A stretch of 21,205 nt of DNA from Chara braunii (taxonomy: Eukaryota > Streptophyta > Charophyceae > Charales > Characeae). The notes beneath the pieces are model-generated. The model saw nothing but the letters and a program-made list of their open reading frames with translations, did no database searches and was not told the DNA's origin. Position numbers and translations under genes: made by a program. This document shows positions 6,967 to 16,252 of this stretch, piece after piece (position 1 is the stretch's first letter; every line of letters begins with the position of its first letter). The DNA is taken from positions 3,147,325 to 3,168,529 of the forward strand of contig BFEA01000073.1 in the NCBI GenBank assembly GCA_003427395.1. The letters run 5' to 3'.

Positions 6967-9188
6967 ACGGGCTACCTCATGCGGGTGGACTCACCATAGC
7001 ACAGAAATGGGAACAGATTCACAGATTAGCAACGACAATAGAACGCCTAGTGAATACGAGAAAGATAAGTAAATGTCAACAGTATAATAGACGGTATAGA
7101 CTTTTGTTTGTTTCACTAGCACTAGACGGTGAAATACCATGGGCAGGTCCGCTGGTTGACCTGTGGATAGCTCAGTACCAATCTATTGATTCGTTACTAA
7201 CGGCTAGTTATAGTGTATACGTTCTCATTTCGCCATGGTGCAAACACATATACGTAGGTAAGACAGGAAGAAAATTGGAGAAGAGATGGTGTGAACATGT
7301 AAACTTGGCTAGAAACCCGAATAGGGGCGCACAGCGTAAGTTATACAGTTGGCTACGAAAATTTGGCTGGGAAAAGTACGTTCTGATACCAGTATGGACA
7401 GGAGTAAAATCAGAGGTAACAGCGATGGAAAATGCACTGATTAAAAAACTCAACCCATTCTTGAACACAAGGGGAAAAGGAAAGAGAATTCGGAAGAATA
7501 GGCGAAGAAGGAGAGGAAAGAAACACAGGAGACGATGCATAAATCATAATATACCGATTTTGTTCAAAACGGTACGCTCAGGATACACAACTAGACTTAC
7601 TAAACTACTACAACCAAAAGCGACACTCTACTGCACGGCGGGAAAAATGTGGAATGAAAAATGGAAAATCATTAAACGTACATTTGGTTCCACAATTGTT
7701 GAAATGAACAACACAAAATTTCAATTAAAAGAATGCAGGAAAAAAATAGAACAAGGTTGTAAGTTTTGTATACTCCAGCTTGTGTATACAGGACCTGAAA
7801 CGAACAAACATAAGAATATTTTGATTAACTGTCTTCGGGCACCATGGAGAAGAAAGGATCTATATAAATTAACATTGGGTGGTATGCTAATTCTCTTGTC
7901 GAAAGTGGGATCAATAACAGGAAAGAAACAACGAGGCACAATTAAAGGGATATTCACAAGAATTTCAAAACAGAAATTTGCATTCAATATAAAGAGAAGG
8001 CTCATATTCAAAATTCCATTTGCGGCAGATATCAATCTTAAACAAGTCAGAAATGCCACAACAGAGGCAATATTTGATAATGTGCAGAATAGAAATCTGG
8101 CTATGGATTTAACTTCTCGCATGAGAGTGATGTTTAAAAAATCCAGAACTGTGGGTGAGATATTGCACAATCATAGACAGGTGATAGAAAAACCACCTGA
8201 CAGCGAATGCTCTACCTCCCAACTACCAAAGATGGATGATCACGTCGCATGCAGATTGAGTGAAATTACGAACAATCAACTGATATGGAATGCAAAGAAC
8301 GTACCCCATGTGAACGCGAGAATAGGAAAAGAAGTACGGAAAACAAACCTACTCACCATCACAAGTATACCACAGGGTATGCGAAAGACAAAGGAAATAA
8401 CAATAGATGTTTCCAAATGCATAGACAAAAAGGAAAATAACAAAGGAAATTATCTTGATATCTCTGAAGTCTGGAGAGTGAAAAAGAAACTGAAGCAATT
8501 GATCCTATCACCCCTAGATAGGAATCCTGGGGAAACATTCGTCAAATGTCCAAAAATCTGGTACGAGAAGACAACTGATTTTTTCATGAAATCTGAATAT
8601 TACAAAATTGTTCAGCAAACAGAACCTGAAACTATTCAACTAGCAAAAGATACCTACCAAGGGTTTGGACTGGGAAAGATTGCCGAGTGGGACGAGAAAG
8701 GAACGTACGGTAACGCATATACAATACCTAAGAACAAAGATGTAACGAGACGAAGGCCAATTGTACCAACATATTATGAACCTTCACGAAAAGCATCAAA
8801 AATCCTGGCAAGGGCAATAAACTTTATGTGCAGCACATGGAAAGTCGGTTTCTCGTTACAAGGAACTAATCAATTAGTTCCAAAACTGAGGGAATGTAAC
8901 AAAACCGCAGGAGAAAAGTACGGACAGAATGCGGAATTAATATGTACCACGTATGATGTTAAGGACATGTTCTCTAACCTAGATCATACACACGTCCTTA
9001 ACGTCATGCAATGGATGCTGAAGACAGCGAAAGAAAAACCAAAAACTCACCTATGTTATATACAAAGGGGAAAATACATCAACTTCGGCAAAGCGAATGG
9101 TACCTATGGATGGAGAACAATTAAAATTGATAATCTAATGGATCTACTATATTATGACATTAAGCATGCCTATTTCAAAGTGCAGGGA

Positions 9189-9902
9189 ACACTACTTCGG
9201 CAAGTCAAGGGCGTACCTACGGAAAAGGGCTCAAGCCCACCCATAGCAAACATGGTGTGCGCGTTTGACAAGCATAGATGGTGTTCTAAAATTGGACTGG
9301 ACAAAAAACTCATTCACGGCATGAGATTTGTTGATGACATAATGATTATAATAATAGCGAATAAAAAAAATCACGAGAAAGAATTAAGATCCATGGAATC
9401 ATTCGCATCTTGTTACCACCATTCACTAAAACTGGAATCAACATCAGAAAAAGGAAGTATGAAATGGACATATCTTGAAACAACGATAACAAGGATGGAT
9501 CATGAACCCCTCCTAAAGTGTACACATAAACTGAAGAACGAAGCAACACTCCTTCGACAAGTCAAGGGCGTACCTATGGGAAAGGGTTCAAGCCCACCCG
9601 TAGCAAACATGGTGTGCGTGTTTGACGAGCATAGATGGTGTTCTGAAATTGGACTGGACAGGAAACTCATTCACGGCATGAGATTTGTTGATGACGTAAT
9701 GATCATAATAATAGCAAATAGAAAAGATCACAAGAAAGAATTAAGATGCATGGAATCATTCGCATCCTGTTAGCACCATTCACTAAAACTGGAATCCACA
9801 TCAGAAAAAGGAAGTATGAAATGGACGTATCTCGAAACAACGATAACAAGGATGGATCATGAACCCCTCCTGAAGTGTACACATAAACTGAAGAACGAAG
9901 CA
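9189..9902 (+). repeat. Two tandem 357-bp units duplicating the RT catalytic block
   Basis: Unit 1 is 9189-9545 and unit 2 is 9546-9902, exactly 119 codons each, with about 24 differences by eye (roughly 93% identical). Each encodes motif B, the FVDD box and following residues to KLKNEA. Both start ACACT(A/C)C, and the same ACACTCC recurs at 9903-9909, where the rest of the ORF resumes. The duplication is therefore bounded by a 7-bp microhomology. Confidence 0.95.
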
Positions 9903-9942
9903 ACACTCCAGGAGGGGTTGCTAGGCTCTCTCTCTCTCAGGA

Positions 9943-9981
9943 CATTGCATGACTTCATTGCATGACTTCATTGCATGACTT
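9943..9981 (+). repeat. 13-bp unit, three perfect copies, causing a frameshift
   Basis: CATTGCATGACTT occurs three times in tandem (9943-9955, 9956-9968, 9969-9981). The two extra copies add 26 bp and move the reading frame from that of the RT to that of the C-terminal segment. The peptide LHDF precedes the break in one frame and follows it in the other, as expected if one copy is ancestral. Confidence 0.9.
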
Positions 9982-10315
9982 CAGGAGTGCGGGTTCCGAG
10001 AAGACAAAAGTGCTGACGATAATTGGCACGTTTCACAGAATGGTAGCAAACACATATGAGGTCGCAGATCTAACCACGGTATTAAAGTTGTTTTGTAAGG
10101 AACTCAGACTGATGGACTACCCATGGAGAATTACCCGCACGCCGATCTGGACTTTCATCAGAAACTGCAAGGACACAAGAGTACGGAATATATTCCGTAA
10201 GTACCTGGAAGCAGAAGAAACACCGAACTGGAACTGAAAAGGTAAATAAATAAAATAAACGCGCAAGCTACAAAAACACTAAAAAACGCACACAAAAAAT
10301 CGAACTCAAAAACAA

Positions 10316-10328
10316 AATAAATAAATAA

Positions 10329-10376
<48 letters not shown>
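10316..10376. repeat. (TAAA)n then (AT)n microsatellite
   Basis: About four TAAA units are followed by some 22 AT dinucleotides, 80 bp after the PLE stop codon. An A-rich or simple-repeat 3' end is common for retroelements, so this may mark the element's end. Confidence 0.95.
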
Positions 10377-10379
<3 letters not shown>

Positions 10380-10380
<1 letters not shown>

Positions 10381-10880
10381 ACAGATATAATGTTGCAAGA
10401 AGGGCCGTATGGATTTCCCAACATAAGCGTAGAAATGAAGCGAATCAAAATCCGCAAGATGTTTTCGGGAGAAACGAGCGATGGAAGTTGAAAATACTCA
10501 ACTGAGAAGATAATGACGAAACCCATGACCGCGTGAAAAACAAACCAAAAGCAGGAAACAAAACAAAGCCATAACACAAGTTAGTAATCCACGACGGATA
10601 TACGACGGAAATACGGCCATAGGGTTAGCCTCTGAATGTATGAGTACGGAATTCCAGAAAACAGACAGGAGCACAAAAGCGGACACAGGGATGAATTGAC
10701 GACAACGGGAGATCTACGACAGAAAGAGCAAGTACAGAGCAAGACTACGGGAGACACAGAGGAAACGATGATGAGGACGCTGCAGGGCAAGTGGACAAGT
10801 AGGTGGCGAGGATAAGGATAATAGGGTATAAATTCAGAGACAGTGGCTGAAATAATTACCTGAGCAGTGAGGTAGAAGGG
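10380..10880. other. Purine-rich stretch without a supported gene
   Basis: The plus strand is A/G-rich. One short frame (about 10386-10487, reading DIMLQEGPYGFPNISVEMKR) looks protein-like but stops after some 34 codons. It may be 3' sequence of the PLE or a remnant of another element. Nothing recognisable follows to 10880. Confidence 0.35.
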
Positions 10881-11040
10881 TAATCGCGACTGTGGTCCCA
10901 TGCCATGGACAGGACGTGTATGCTGCGATAGTAAAACCTCGCACGTGTTGTCTAATATTGCGATCGTGACTGTGGTCGCATGCCATGGACAGGACGTGTA
11001 TGCTGCGATAGTAAAACCTCGCACGTGTTGTCTAATATTG
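10881..11040. repeat. 80-bp tandem duplication
   Basis: Units 10881-10960 and 10961-11040 are nearly identical, differing only at the first few bases and at one C/G in GTGGTC(C/G)CATGCC. Each contains CATGCCATGG and ends TCTAATATTG. A C-run (about 11057-11066) and CT microsatellite follow shortly after. Confidence 0.95.
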
Positions 11041-11141
11041 CAGGTGTGTATCTCTCCCCCCCCCCCTGCCCCTCCCGCAGGTCCTCCTTTTGTTTTCCTT
11101 TGTTTTTCTCTCTTTCCGCAATAACAGAGGGGAAAATATGA

Positions 11142-11143
<2 letters not shown>

Positions 11144-11227
<84 letters not shown>
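11144..11227. repeat. (CT)n microsatellite
   Basis: About 42 uninterrupted CT units, preceded by pyrimidine-rich DNA. The Ser/Leu or Arg/Glu peptides read through it are artefacts. Confidence 0.97.
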
Positions 11228-11230
<3 letters not shown>

Positions 11231-11576
11231 CTATACCACCTACCAACCCTACCCTCTATCATCCAATGTCAACCCTCCTCTCCATCATGCGATGCTAATG
11301 ACCCTAAGCAGTATTCTACATCCCTCCATTGATCTGATTCCTGACGCCAATTCCCCTTTTTTTTCCCCTTTCTTACCCGACGCCGATTCTTTTTTTTGCC
11401 CCTGTCAACAAGCCATTGTTCACGGCTATATACACGTCTTTTCACGAAAGCAATTCTATATCTGACCGGGAATATCCATTCCATCCACAGAAGAGCGACC
11501 GTTTACGCTTCTGCATAATCATATTTGGAGTCGTGTTGGAGTGAATATGAGCATGTATACAAATAAGCATCACCTT
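11228..11576. other. Intergenic, nothing supported
   Basis: C/T-rich to mixed sequence with short T and C homopolymers (for example around 11356-11397). I see no coding region, RNA gene or repeat that I can defend. Confidence 0.4.
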
Positions 11577-11657
11577 AGAAAGAGAGAAAGAGAGGGAGAG
11601 AGAGAGAGAGAGAGAGAAAGAAAGAAAGAGAGAGACAGAGAGAAAGAGAGAGAGAGG
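11577..11657. repeat. Interrupted (GA)n microsatellite
   Basis: GA repeats are interrupted by AAAG, GGGAG and CAG units, indicating an older, decayed tract than the perfect CT runs elsewhere in the window. Confidence 0.93.
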
Positions 11658-11659
11658 AC

Positions 11660-12180
11660 TTGAATCCTCCAATCCATGCTTGCCGAACTGTCCTCACCTC
11701 GGTGTTGCAATCTTTGCACTCACACAGTCGGAATACGTGCACGGGCAGTTGGCTCAGACTGACACGTTTTCTCACCCTTTTTTTTTAATAGGCCCTTAAG
11801 ACCACCGGATGGATTAATCGGCATTGAGCACAGTCTGCTGATGCTCGTAGGGGAGGGGACCTGAGACGAGACACAGGGATTGGTCCTGTTGGCATCCTCC
11901 CTGTCTCCTGTTGGCATCCCCCCTGATGCTACCGGCTGTCCCCCGGCCGGTATCGCCCACCTACAGGTTGGGAGCAGCCCTCCCATGTTCTTTACTGAAC
12001 ATGGTTCTGGTTGCTACTGGGTTCCCCATACACCTACAATTCGGAGCAGTGGCAGGTAGGCAGTATAAGGCGAAATGGAGAGAAGAATATAGCTTCCTTT
12101 CAAAAGGGGGGGGGGGAAGGAGAAGAAGAAATGAAAGACACCGGCGCGCAAGTCCCACTACCAGCGGCGACTTTCGTCAA
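11660..12180. other. Unassigned sequence with a short perfect hairpin
   Basis: No gene is recognised. CCATGTTC (11983-11990) and GAACATGG (11997-12004) form a perfect 8-bp stem with a 6-base loop. CACCTACA...GGAGCAG occurs twice (about 11958-11977 and 12030-12050), a diverged local duplication. TCCTGTTGGCATCC is repeated near 11884 and 11906. These suggest an old repetitive element too decayed to name. Confidence 0.4.
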
Positions 12181-12423
12181 TGCCCGAATCTGAACGTGTT
12201 TGTGAAGAGGTGCGGTTGGGCAAAGTTAACGCGCTTTCCTGCACTTCTCCAAAAACACATCCAGATTCGGGCGTTCCCCTCCCCATGGGTGAAGACGGTA
12301 GCCCGATCAGAAAGCACGTCGATGTGAGAAGAAAAAAAAAAACGTAAAACAAGCACCTCGACGTGGAGTGGAGACGACGCACTTGTCACCATGATGACGT
12401 CACAAACACGTCCAGATTCGGGC
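12181..12423. mobile_element. MITE-like element with 24-bp terminal inverted repeats
   Basis: GCCCGAATCTGAACGTGTTTGTGA at 12182-12205 is matched by its reverse complement at 12400-12423 with one mismatch in 24. GTCAA lies directly outside both ends (12176-12180 and 12424-12428), a possible 5-bp target-site duplication. A third, inverted copy of the terminal sequence lies inside at 12250-12273 (about 20 of 24), and a weaker one outside at 12549-12566. No transposase is encoded. The superfamily cannot be assigned from this. Confidence 0.5.
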
Positions 12424-12466
12424 GTCAAGGTAAAGTGCTGGCAGGGGCAGTCACCCTTCGCGCAAC

Positions 12467-12489
12467 AAAAAAAAAAAAAAAAAAAAAAA
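12467..12489 (+). repeat. Poly(A) run, 23 A
   Basis: Uninterrupted A23 between two copies of the AACACATCTAGATT-like motif. It might be the tail of a small retroposed sequence on the plus strand, but no body could be identified. Confidence 0.9.
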
Positions 12490-12646
12490 GGCGAAAAACA
12501 GTTCGGGCTTCCAGGATAAATCGTTGAGTTTCCTCAACCACAGATCTCCACAAACACATCTAGATTAAACACCCCTATGTTTTATAATTTGTTTTTTTCT
12601 AAATCACCCTTAACGTGACCATGACGACGTCAGGTGTCCCACCCTC

Positions 12647-15155
12647 TTTTTTTTTTTTTTTTAGTGCCCAAGGCTTATAATACTTATGAATATGTTGAGG
12701 CCGGGGTCCTCACAGTCTACCCGGAGTGACAAAATCGGAACACTTGCTGAGAACCGGGCTCAGCGTCCCTCATGTGAGAAAAAGATGAACATACTGATGT
12801 AGAAGTGACTGATGGGGGTTTATTTTGAGCCTCTTCACCCCTAGTCGAGCACCAGAAATAACTATTACATCTAGCCCTATTCAAACCTCCATATATCCAC
12901 TACAGACTAGTTATGGAAGACCAGTTTGTAATCTCTACTCTTTTTCTCCCTTTCCATGCTACCTCAGTTACCTTTTTGTACTGTTTCACTATTTAGATTC
13001 ACAGATCTACTTCTATCCACAGCAACTCCTTTGAATCAGTCTTCAAAACTCTGCCAGAGAACTTGACTGCTCATTCGGAATGCCAAGCCAGAACTCAATC
13101 ACAACCATACCAACTTGTGGGGACCAGAGTTAATGAGGAGGGGAGGAAGGGGTCTGGGAAATCTTATAAAGGGCGAAGGGGGATTGATGGATTAATGTTC
13201 GTCCAATCCTGAAAAACCAGTTTGTAGTCCTTTTGCAGTTCCATCTTCTGTCCTCCTTTTAACACTTCCTTGACCCCACTTTCTCTAATCCTTCCAATTT
13301 TTCCTCCTTGAGGCCCCCCTAGCCATGCGCCACTGTAAAGTTGGATTTGATGCTGGATTTCTTTTTCATTTGTTAGGAACTTGATTTTTTCCTTCACTTT
13401 ATTCCATTGGACTGTGGTAACTGTCTGGATTTGCAGCTTGATTCCTTCAGTGAGTTATGGGCCGTCCAGCCTAGCGCCTTCCATTTCGAAAGTACAACGA
13501 CGATTCCAGAGGGCCCAAAGGATGGCTCTTCTGCTAGTTTTAAATAAATTATTGGAAAAGTCATCTTTCTGGGCCTATGTCCAGGTCTCACATAATAGAG
13601 CCTTCCAATCCCATGGCCAATTCAGGGGGGGTTCTAAGGTACTCCAAATCCTGTCCCACCAGCGCCATAGCCAAAGAGCACCCGGGCATTGAAGAAAGAT
13701 ATGTTCTATGGTTTCAGGGATATTTCTGGGAGGGAATACAGAGGAACATGATTTGCACCAAGGGAAAGCAAGTCCTTTTTCTTCCAGCGAAGTTCTATCA
13801 ATCAGCCAATCGTTTGTTGGGAGGCACCGGTGGTCAATTTGCCATTGCAGTGAGGCGATTTTAGTAGGTCTGGCTTTAATGGTTTTGAACCACTTGATGT
13901 GCCTAAGGTTTTCTTTACTCACATTCAAATGTTTCATCCATCTGGCTTCTACTCGGTCTCTCAACTCCAATCTAGGCCTCAGCATTCTGTAAGTAGATTT
14001 GACCGATAGGGAGTGGATTTTTCAAGTACAATTTTTTTGGCCTCTAGTAGGGACTGACCATGACCAATAAATAGGATCCAGTGGTAGTTGATTAATCGCA
14101 CACGATGGCTTGAAAGCAATCCAATGGTCTTTATGTTTCAGCGCTCTAATCCTGAAAACCTGATTCACATNCATCCATATAGTTTCTTTGGTATGGNTTT
14201 CTTTTATTTTGTTACCCTGATTAATATGAAATAATGTAAGTAGGACTGATCCNCTTCCGTTTGTCATTACAATATTTCCTATTTGNTGTGGGTTCTCTTG
14301 GATTCNGACCCAATCACTCTCTTTTAGTTGGGGACCTTTCCTGAGTATCCTCATCCAATNAATCGGGATGGCCTCTATAATATTGTCGAGTGCACNTGCT
14401 GTTCCTCTGCAATACTTTAAGGTAGGTAATAGGTCGGCAAGAGAATGCCAGTCCGATGTTTCTGGGTTCCATATGTCTCCAATCCTTAATACCCCATGTT
14501 TTACCCATCCCTTCCAAAGGGACGCCATGCAGTGGAACATCCTTCCTTGTGGGTCTGTGATCCACCGGTTATTGAAAAGGGGTTGTTGACAGACTTCTTC
14601 CCATCTTGTTGGGGGGATTTTGTCTGGTAGTGGCAATTTACGCCATGTCTTGAGGAGGTCTGTCCAAAAAGGATCGTTTTTTATGTCTATATGTGTGGCC
14701 TGGCCATGGGATTTCACTGGATGGTCCTGAGGTTGCACTTTGCTTCTGGGAATGGACCAATATCGATTTTCCAGCCACATCAATGGGTCAGTCCCGCTTG
14801 GTACTTCTGGGGCGAGTCTCAAGATCTGTTCTTCTGCTAGAGGTGACCATGGAGTCTCCGGGTTGAAGAGCAAACGTTTAATCCATTGAATTGATAGTGC
14901 CATTGTTTGAGTGGTGGGATCTATTATTCCAAGGCCCCCTTTTGTTTTGGGTTGAATCACTGCCTGCTAGGCTACTCTACTTATTACATTCTTATTTTCG
15001 TGATTACCTCTCCAGAGGTAGGTTGAGATCTGCTTTTGTAGAGGCTTGAGCGCTGTCTTGTCAAGTGCCCATATCGCAGACTTGTACCATAGTGAGGCTA
15101 GGATGACATTATTTATCACCAGCGAATGCCCTATGATGGAGGTCCGTTTGTCCTT
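12647..15155 (-). mobile_element. 5'-truncated LINE (L1-like, zf-RVT C-terminus) with poly(A) tail
   Basis: The minus strand holds the C-terminal part of a LINE ORF2, about 500 bp of 3'UTR including an AATAAA-like hexamer near 12821-12826, and a T16 run (12647-12662) that is the poly(A) tail in sense orientation. CCACCCTC occurs just outside the tail (12639-12646) and at the truncated end (15156-15163), a candidate target-site duplication. However, the conserved WKDK peptide overlaps the second copy, so the real end may lie slightly further right. The endonuclease and most of the RT are absent. Confidence 0.7.
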
Positions 15156-15160
15156 CCACC
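13164..15160 (-). pseudogene. LINE ORF2 C-terminal fragment with four in-frame stops
   Basis: One frame runs from about 15160 to a stop at 13164-13166, broken only by TAG 14967-14969, TGA 14022-14024, TAG 13575-13577 and TAA 13455-13457. In order it shows WKDKRTSIIGHSLVINNVIL (end of RT), ALKPLQKQISTYLWRGN, the diagnostic KTKGGLGIIDPTTQTMALS, a long Trp-rich connector and the zf-RVT motif CX2C-X14-HX4C (WCKSC...EHIFLQCP, about 13686-13757). It ends with RRAILWALWNRR, typical of LINE C-termini. The zf-RVT domain is known at the C-terminus of plant-type L1 ORF2, where it helps nucleic-acid binding. The fragment has no catalytic domain left. Confidence 0.88.
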
Positions 15161-15170
15161 CTCCAGACCC

Positions 15171-15585
15171 TTTCCTCCTCTCTTTTCCTCGGCCACCAAA
15201 TTCATCGCATATACCTTTCTCAGCCTTTTTTCTCTATCTTTTTTTTTAAGCAAAAGTGGTACGCTGAATTATTGTATGCATCTGATTCCCAACAGGAGTC
15301 GAGCGTATTACCTTTCTAATTACAGTTACAATGTGACACTGTGTACAGTCAACAAAAAAAAGAAAAAGGAAGGAAAAAAAAAAACAGTCACATGTGTACA
15401 ATTCAGCCAAATGTGCCGGGTTACCACTGCGTCTTCTCTTCCAGGGTGGAGAGATGATAGCCTCCTCGCTAGGGGGACACAGTACCATTTGTCAATGGAC
15501 ACCGGGCGTGTTTCCCGGCGTGTATAATAAAGCTTGTTTCTTAAAAAAAAAAGGCAAAAAAAAAACGTCGGGTCCCCGGCCTTCA
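15171..15585. other. Intergenic; A-rich runs, nothing supported
   Basis: Pyrimidine-rich DNA to about 15250, then mixed sequence with A-rich runs at 15351-15384 and 15542-15566. ORFs here are short and unrecognisable. Confidence 0.4.
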
Positions 15586-15647
15586 AGTGTAGCATCTGTT
15601 CTGATCAAGCCAATCTAGTGTAGCATCTGTTCTGCTCAAGCCAATCT
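15586..15647. repeat. 31-bp tandem duplication
   Basis: AGTGTAGCATCTGTTCTGAT... occupies 15586-15616 and 15617-15647 with one A/C difference. No function is suggested. Confidence 0.95.
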
Positions 15648-15745
15648 TTGAATATTCAATATAGTAAAAAATAAATAAATAAAATTCATGAAATGACGCC
15701 CTCCTTCCCAGTACTCCTCCCTCCGTTTCTGTCGACTGCATGCTA

Positions 15746-15948
15746 GTCGTTCAACGGCCATCCAAATCGTTCAACTCGTCGTTCAATGGCCACGGAACTT
15801 GTTCCATGGCAGAGTGTGGGCAGCTTGCTGGTGGATGAGGAGGAGGAGAAGGACGGAGAGAGAGAAACAGGTAAGCGTAACGAGAAGGAGAAGAAAACAG
15901 GCAGCATCACTCTTATTGTTAAGTCATCACACCCATCTCCTTCCTACG
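15746..15948. other. Short repeats and GAGGAG-rich stretch
   Basis: GTCGTTCAA(C/T)GGCCA occurs at about 15746 and 15778, followed by CCACGGAAC-TT-GTTCCATGG, an 8-of-9 inverted repeat. From 15835 the plus strand is GAG/GAA-rich. The small ORF starting at 15786 has low complexity and no recognisable domain. Confidence 0.35.
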
Positions 15949-16138
15949 CTCCTCCTCCTCCTCCTCGCTCCTCTTCTTCCCACTGCTAACCCTTTCACGT
16001 ACAACTTCAACCCCTCCTACTACTACCAGTGCTAGTCGTATTCCGTACCACGACCACTACCGTCACCTGTTCCCCCTCCTCTCCTCCTCCTCCTCCTCCT
16101 CCTCCTACTACTACTACTACTACCACCACCACTAGTAA
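15949..16138. repeat. CTC/CTA trinucleotide-rich polypyrimidine tract
   Basis: Imperfect CTC, CTA and CCA triplets dominate, with cleaner (CTC)n at about 16077-16105 followed by (CTA)n and (CCA)n. A short, more complex segment with a GGCGAGAGAGAGAAG stretch separates it from the next tract. Confidence 0.85.
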
Positions 16139-16252
16139 AATGCAAAAGCGGCCAATGCTGGAGGCGAGAGAGAGAAGAACTGTAGCCAAGACATGATTGA
16201 TTCATTCAGATCTATCGATAACTTGAACTCACTTCTGTCGAAAGCGAGATCA

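Larger units (their letters stand above)
6948..10237 (+). pseudogene. Penelope-like GIY-YIG/reverse transcriptase ORF, broken
   Basis: The frame opens at 6948 with no ATG near its start. Numbering residues from the GTG at 7050: GIY-YIG spans about 54-140 (VYVLIS with Y57; HIYVGKTG with Y68 and G70; R79, H83; catalytic-type E127 in TAMENALIKKL; N139). An Arg/Lys-rich linker occupies 141-162 and a CX2C pair 237-240. RT motifs are LDRNPGETF (489-497), RRRPIVPTYYEPSRKASK (567-584), motif A YDVKDMFSNLD (635-645, D636), motif B (about 718-734) and motif C FVDD (760-763). Residues 714-832 are duplicated at 833-951. TAG at 9771-9773 stops the duplicate. A 13-bp triplication (9943-9981) shifts frame, and the thumb-like C-terminus continues in another frame (9962-10237, ending EETPNWN). 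The known role is target-primed retrotransposition. The RT is clearly PLE-type; activity is not expected. Confidence 0.85.
6676..10378 (+). mobile_element. Degenerate Penelope-like retroelement with N-terminal GIY-YIG endonuclease
   Basis: The element is defined by its ORF (6948-10237): an N-terminal GIY-YIG nuclease followed by a Penelope-type reverse transcriptase. Canonical PLEs carry GIY-YIG at the C-terminus; the permuted order fits the Chlamys/Naiad-type clade described from green algae, protists and invertebrates. The left boundary is set loosely after the TG repeat, where the sequence becomes complex. The right boundary is set at the (TAAA)n/(AT)n tract. No terminal repeats, target-site duplication or hammerhead ribozyme could be identified by eye, so both limits are provisional. 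The copy is non-functional as it stands. Confidence 0.8.

Noticed and set aside
7208-7540. Antisense ORFs inside the PLE (7208-7540, 7721-8170, 9346-9549, 9703-9906)
   Set aside because: They mirror the RT/GIY-YIG frame; the last two are the same antisense sequence from the duplicated unit.
10498-10577. Hammerhead motif in the PLE 3' flank (CTGAGAAG ... GACGAAACCC)
   Set aside because: CTGAGAA does not match the required CTGANGA core and no stem II can form between it and GAAAC.
11575-11775. Cys-rich antisense peptide (LCECKDC) suggesting a zinc motif
   Set aside because: Only three cysteines lie within a short frame that continues into a GA microsatellite; there is no domain context.
11911-12327. 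138-codon plus-strand ORF
   Set aside because: It crosses the MITE terminal repeat and a G-run, has no protein-like composition and matches nothing recognisable.
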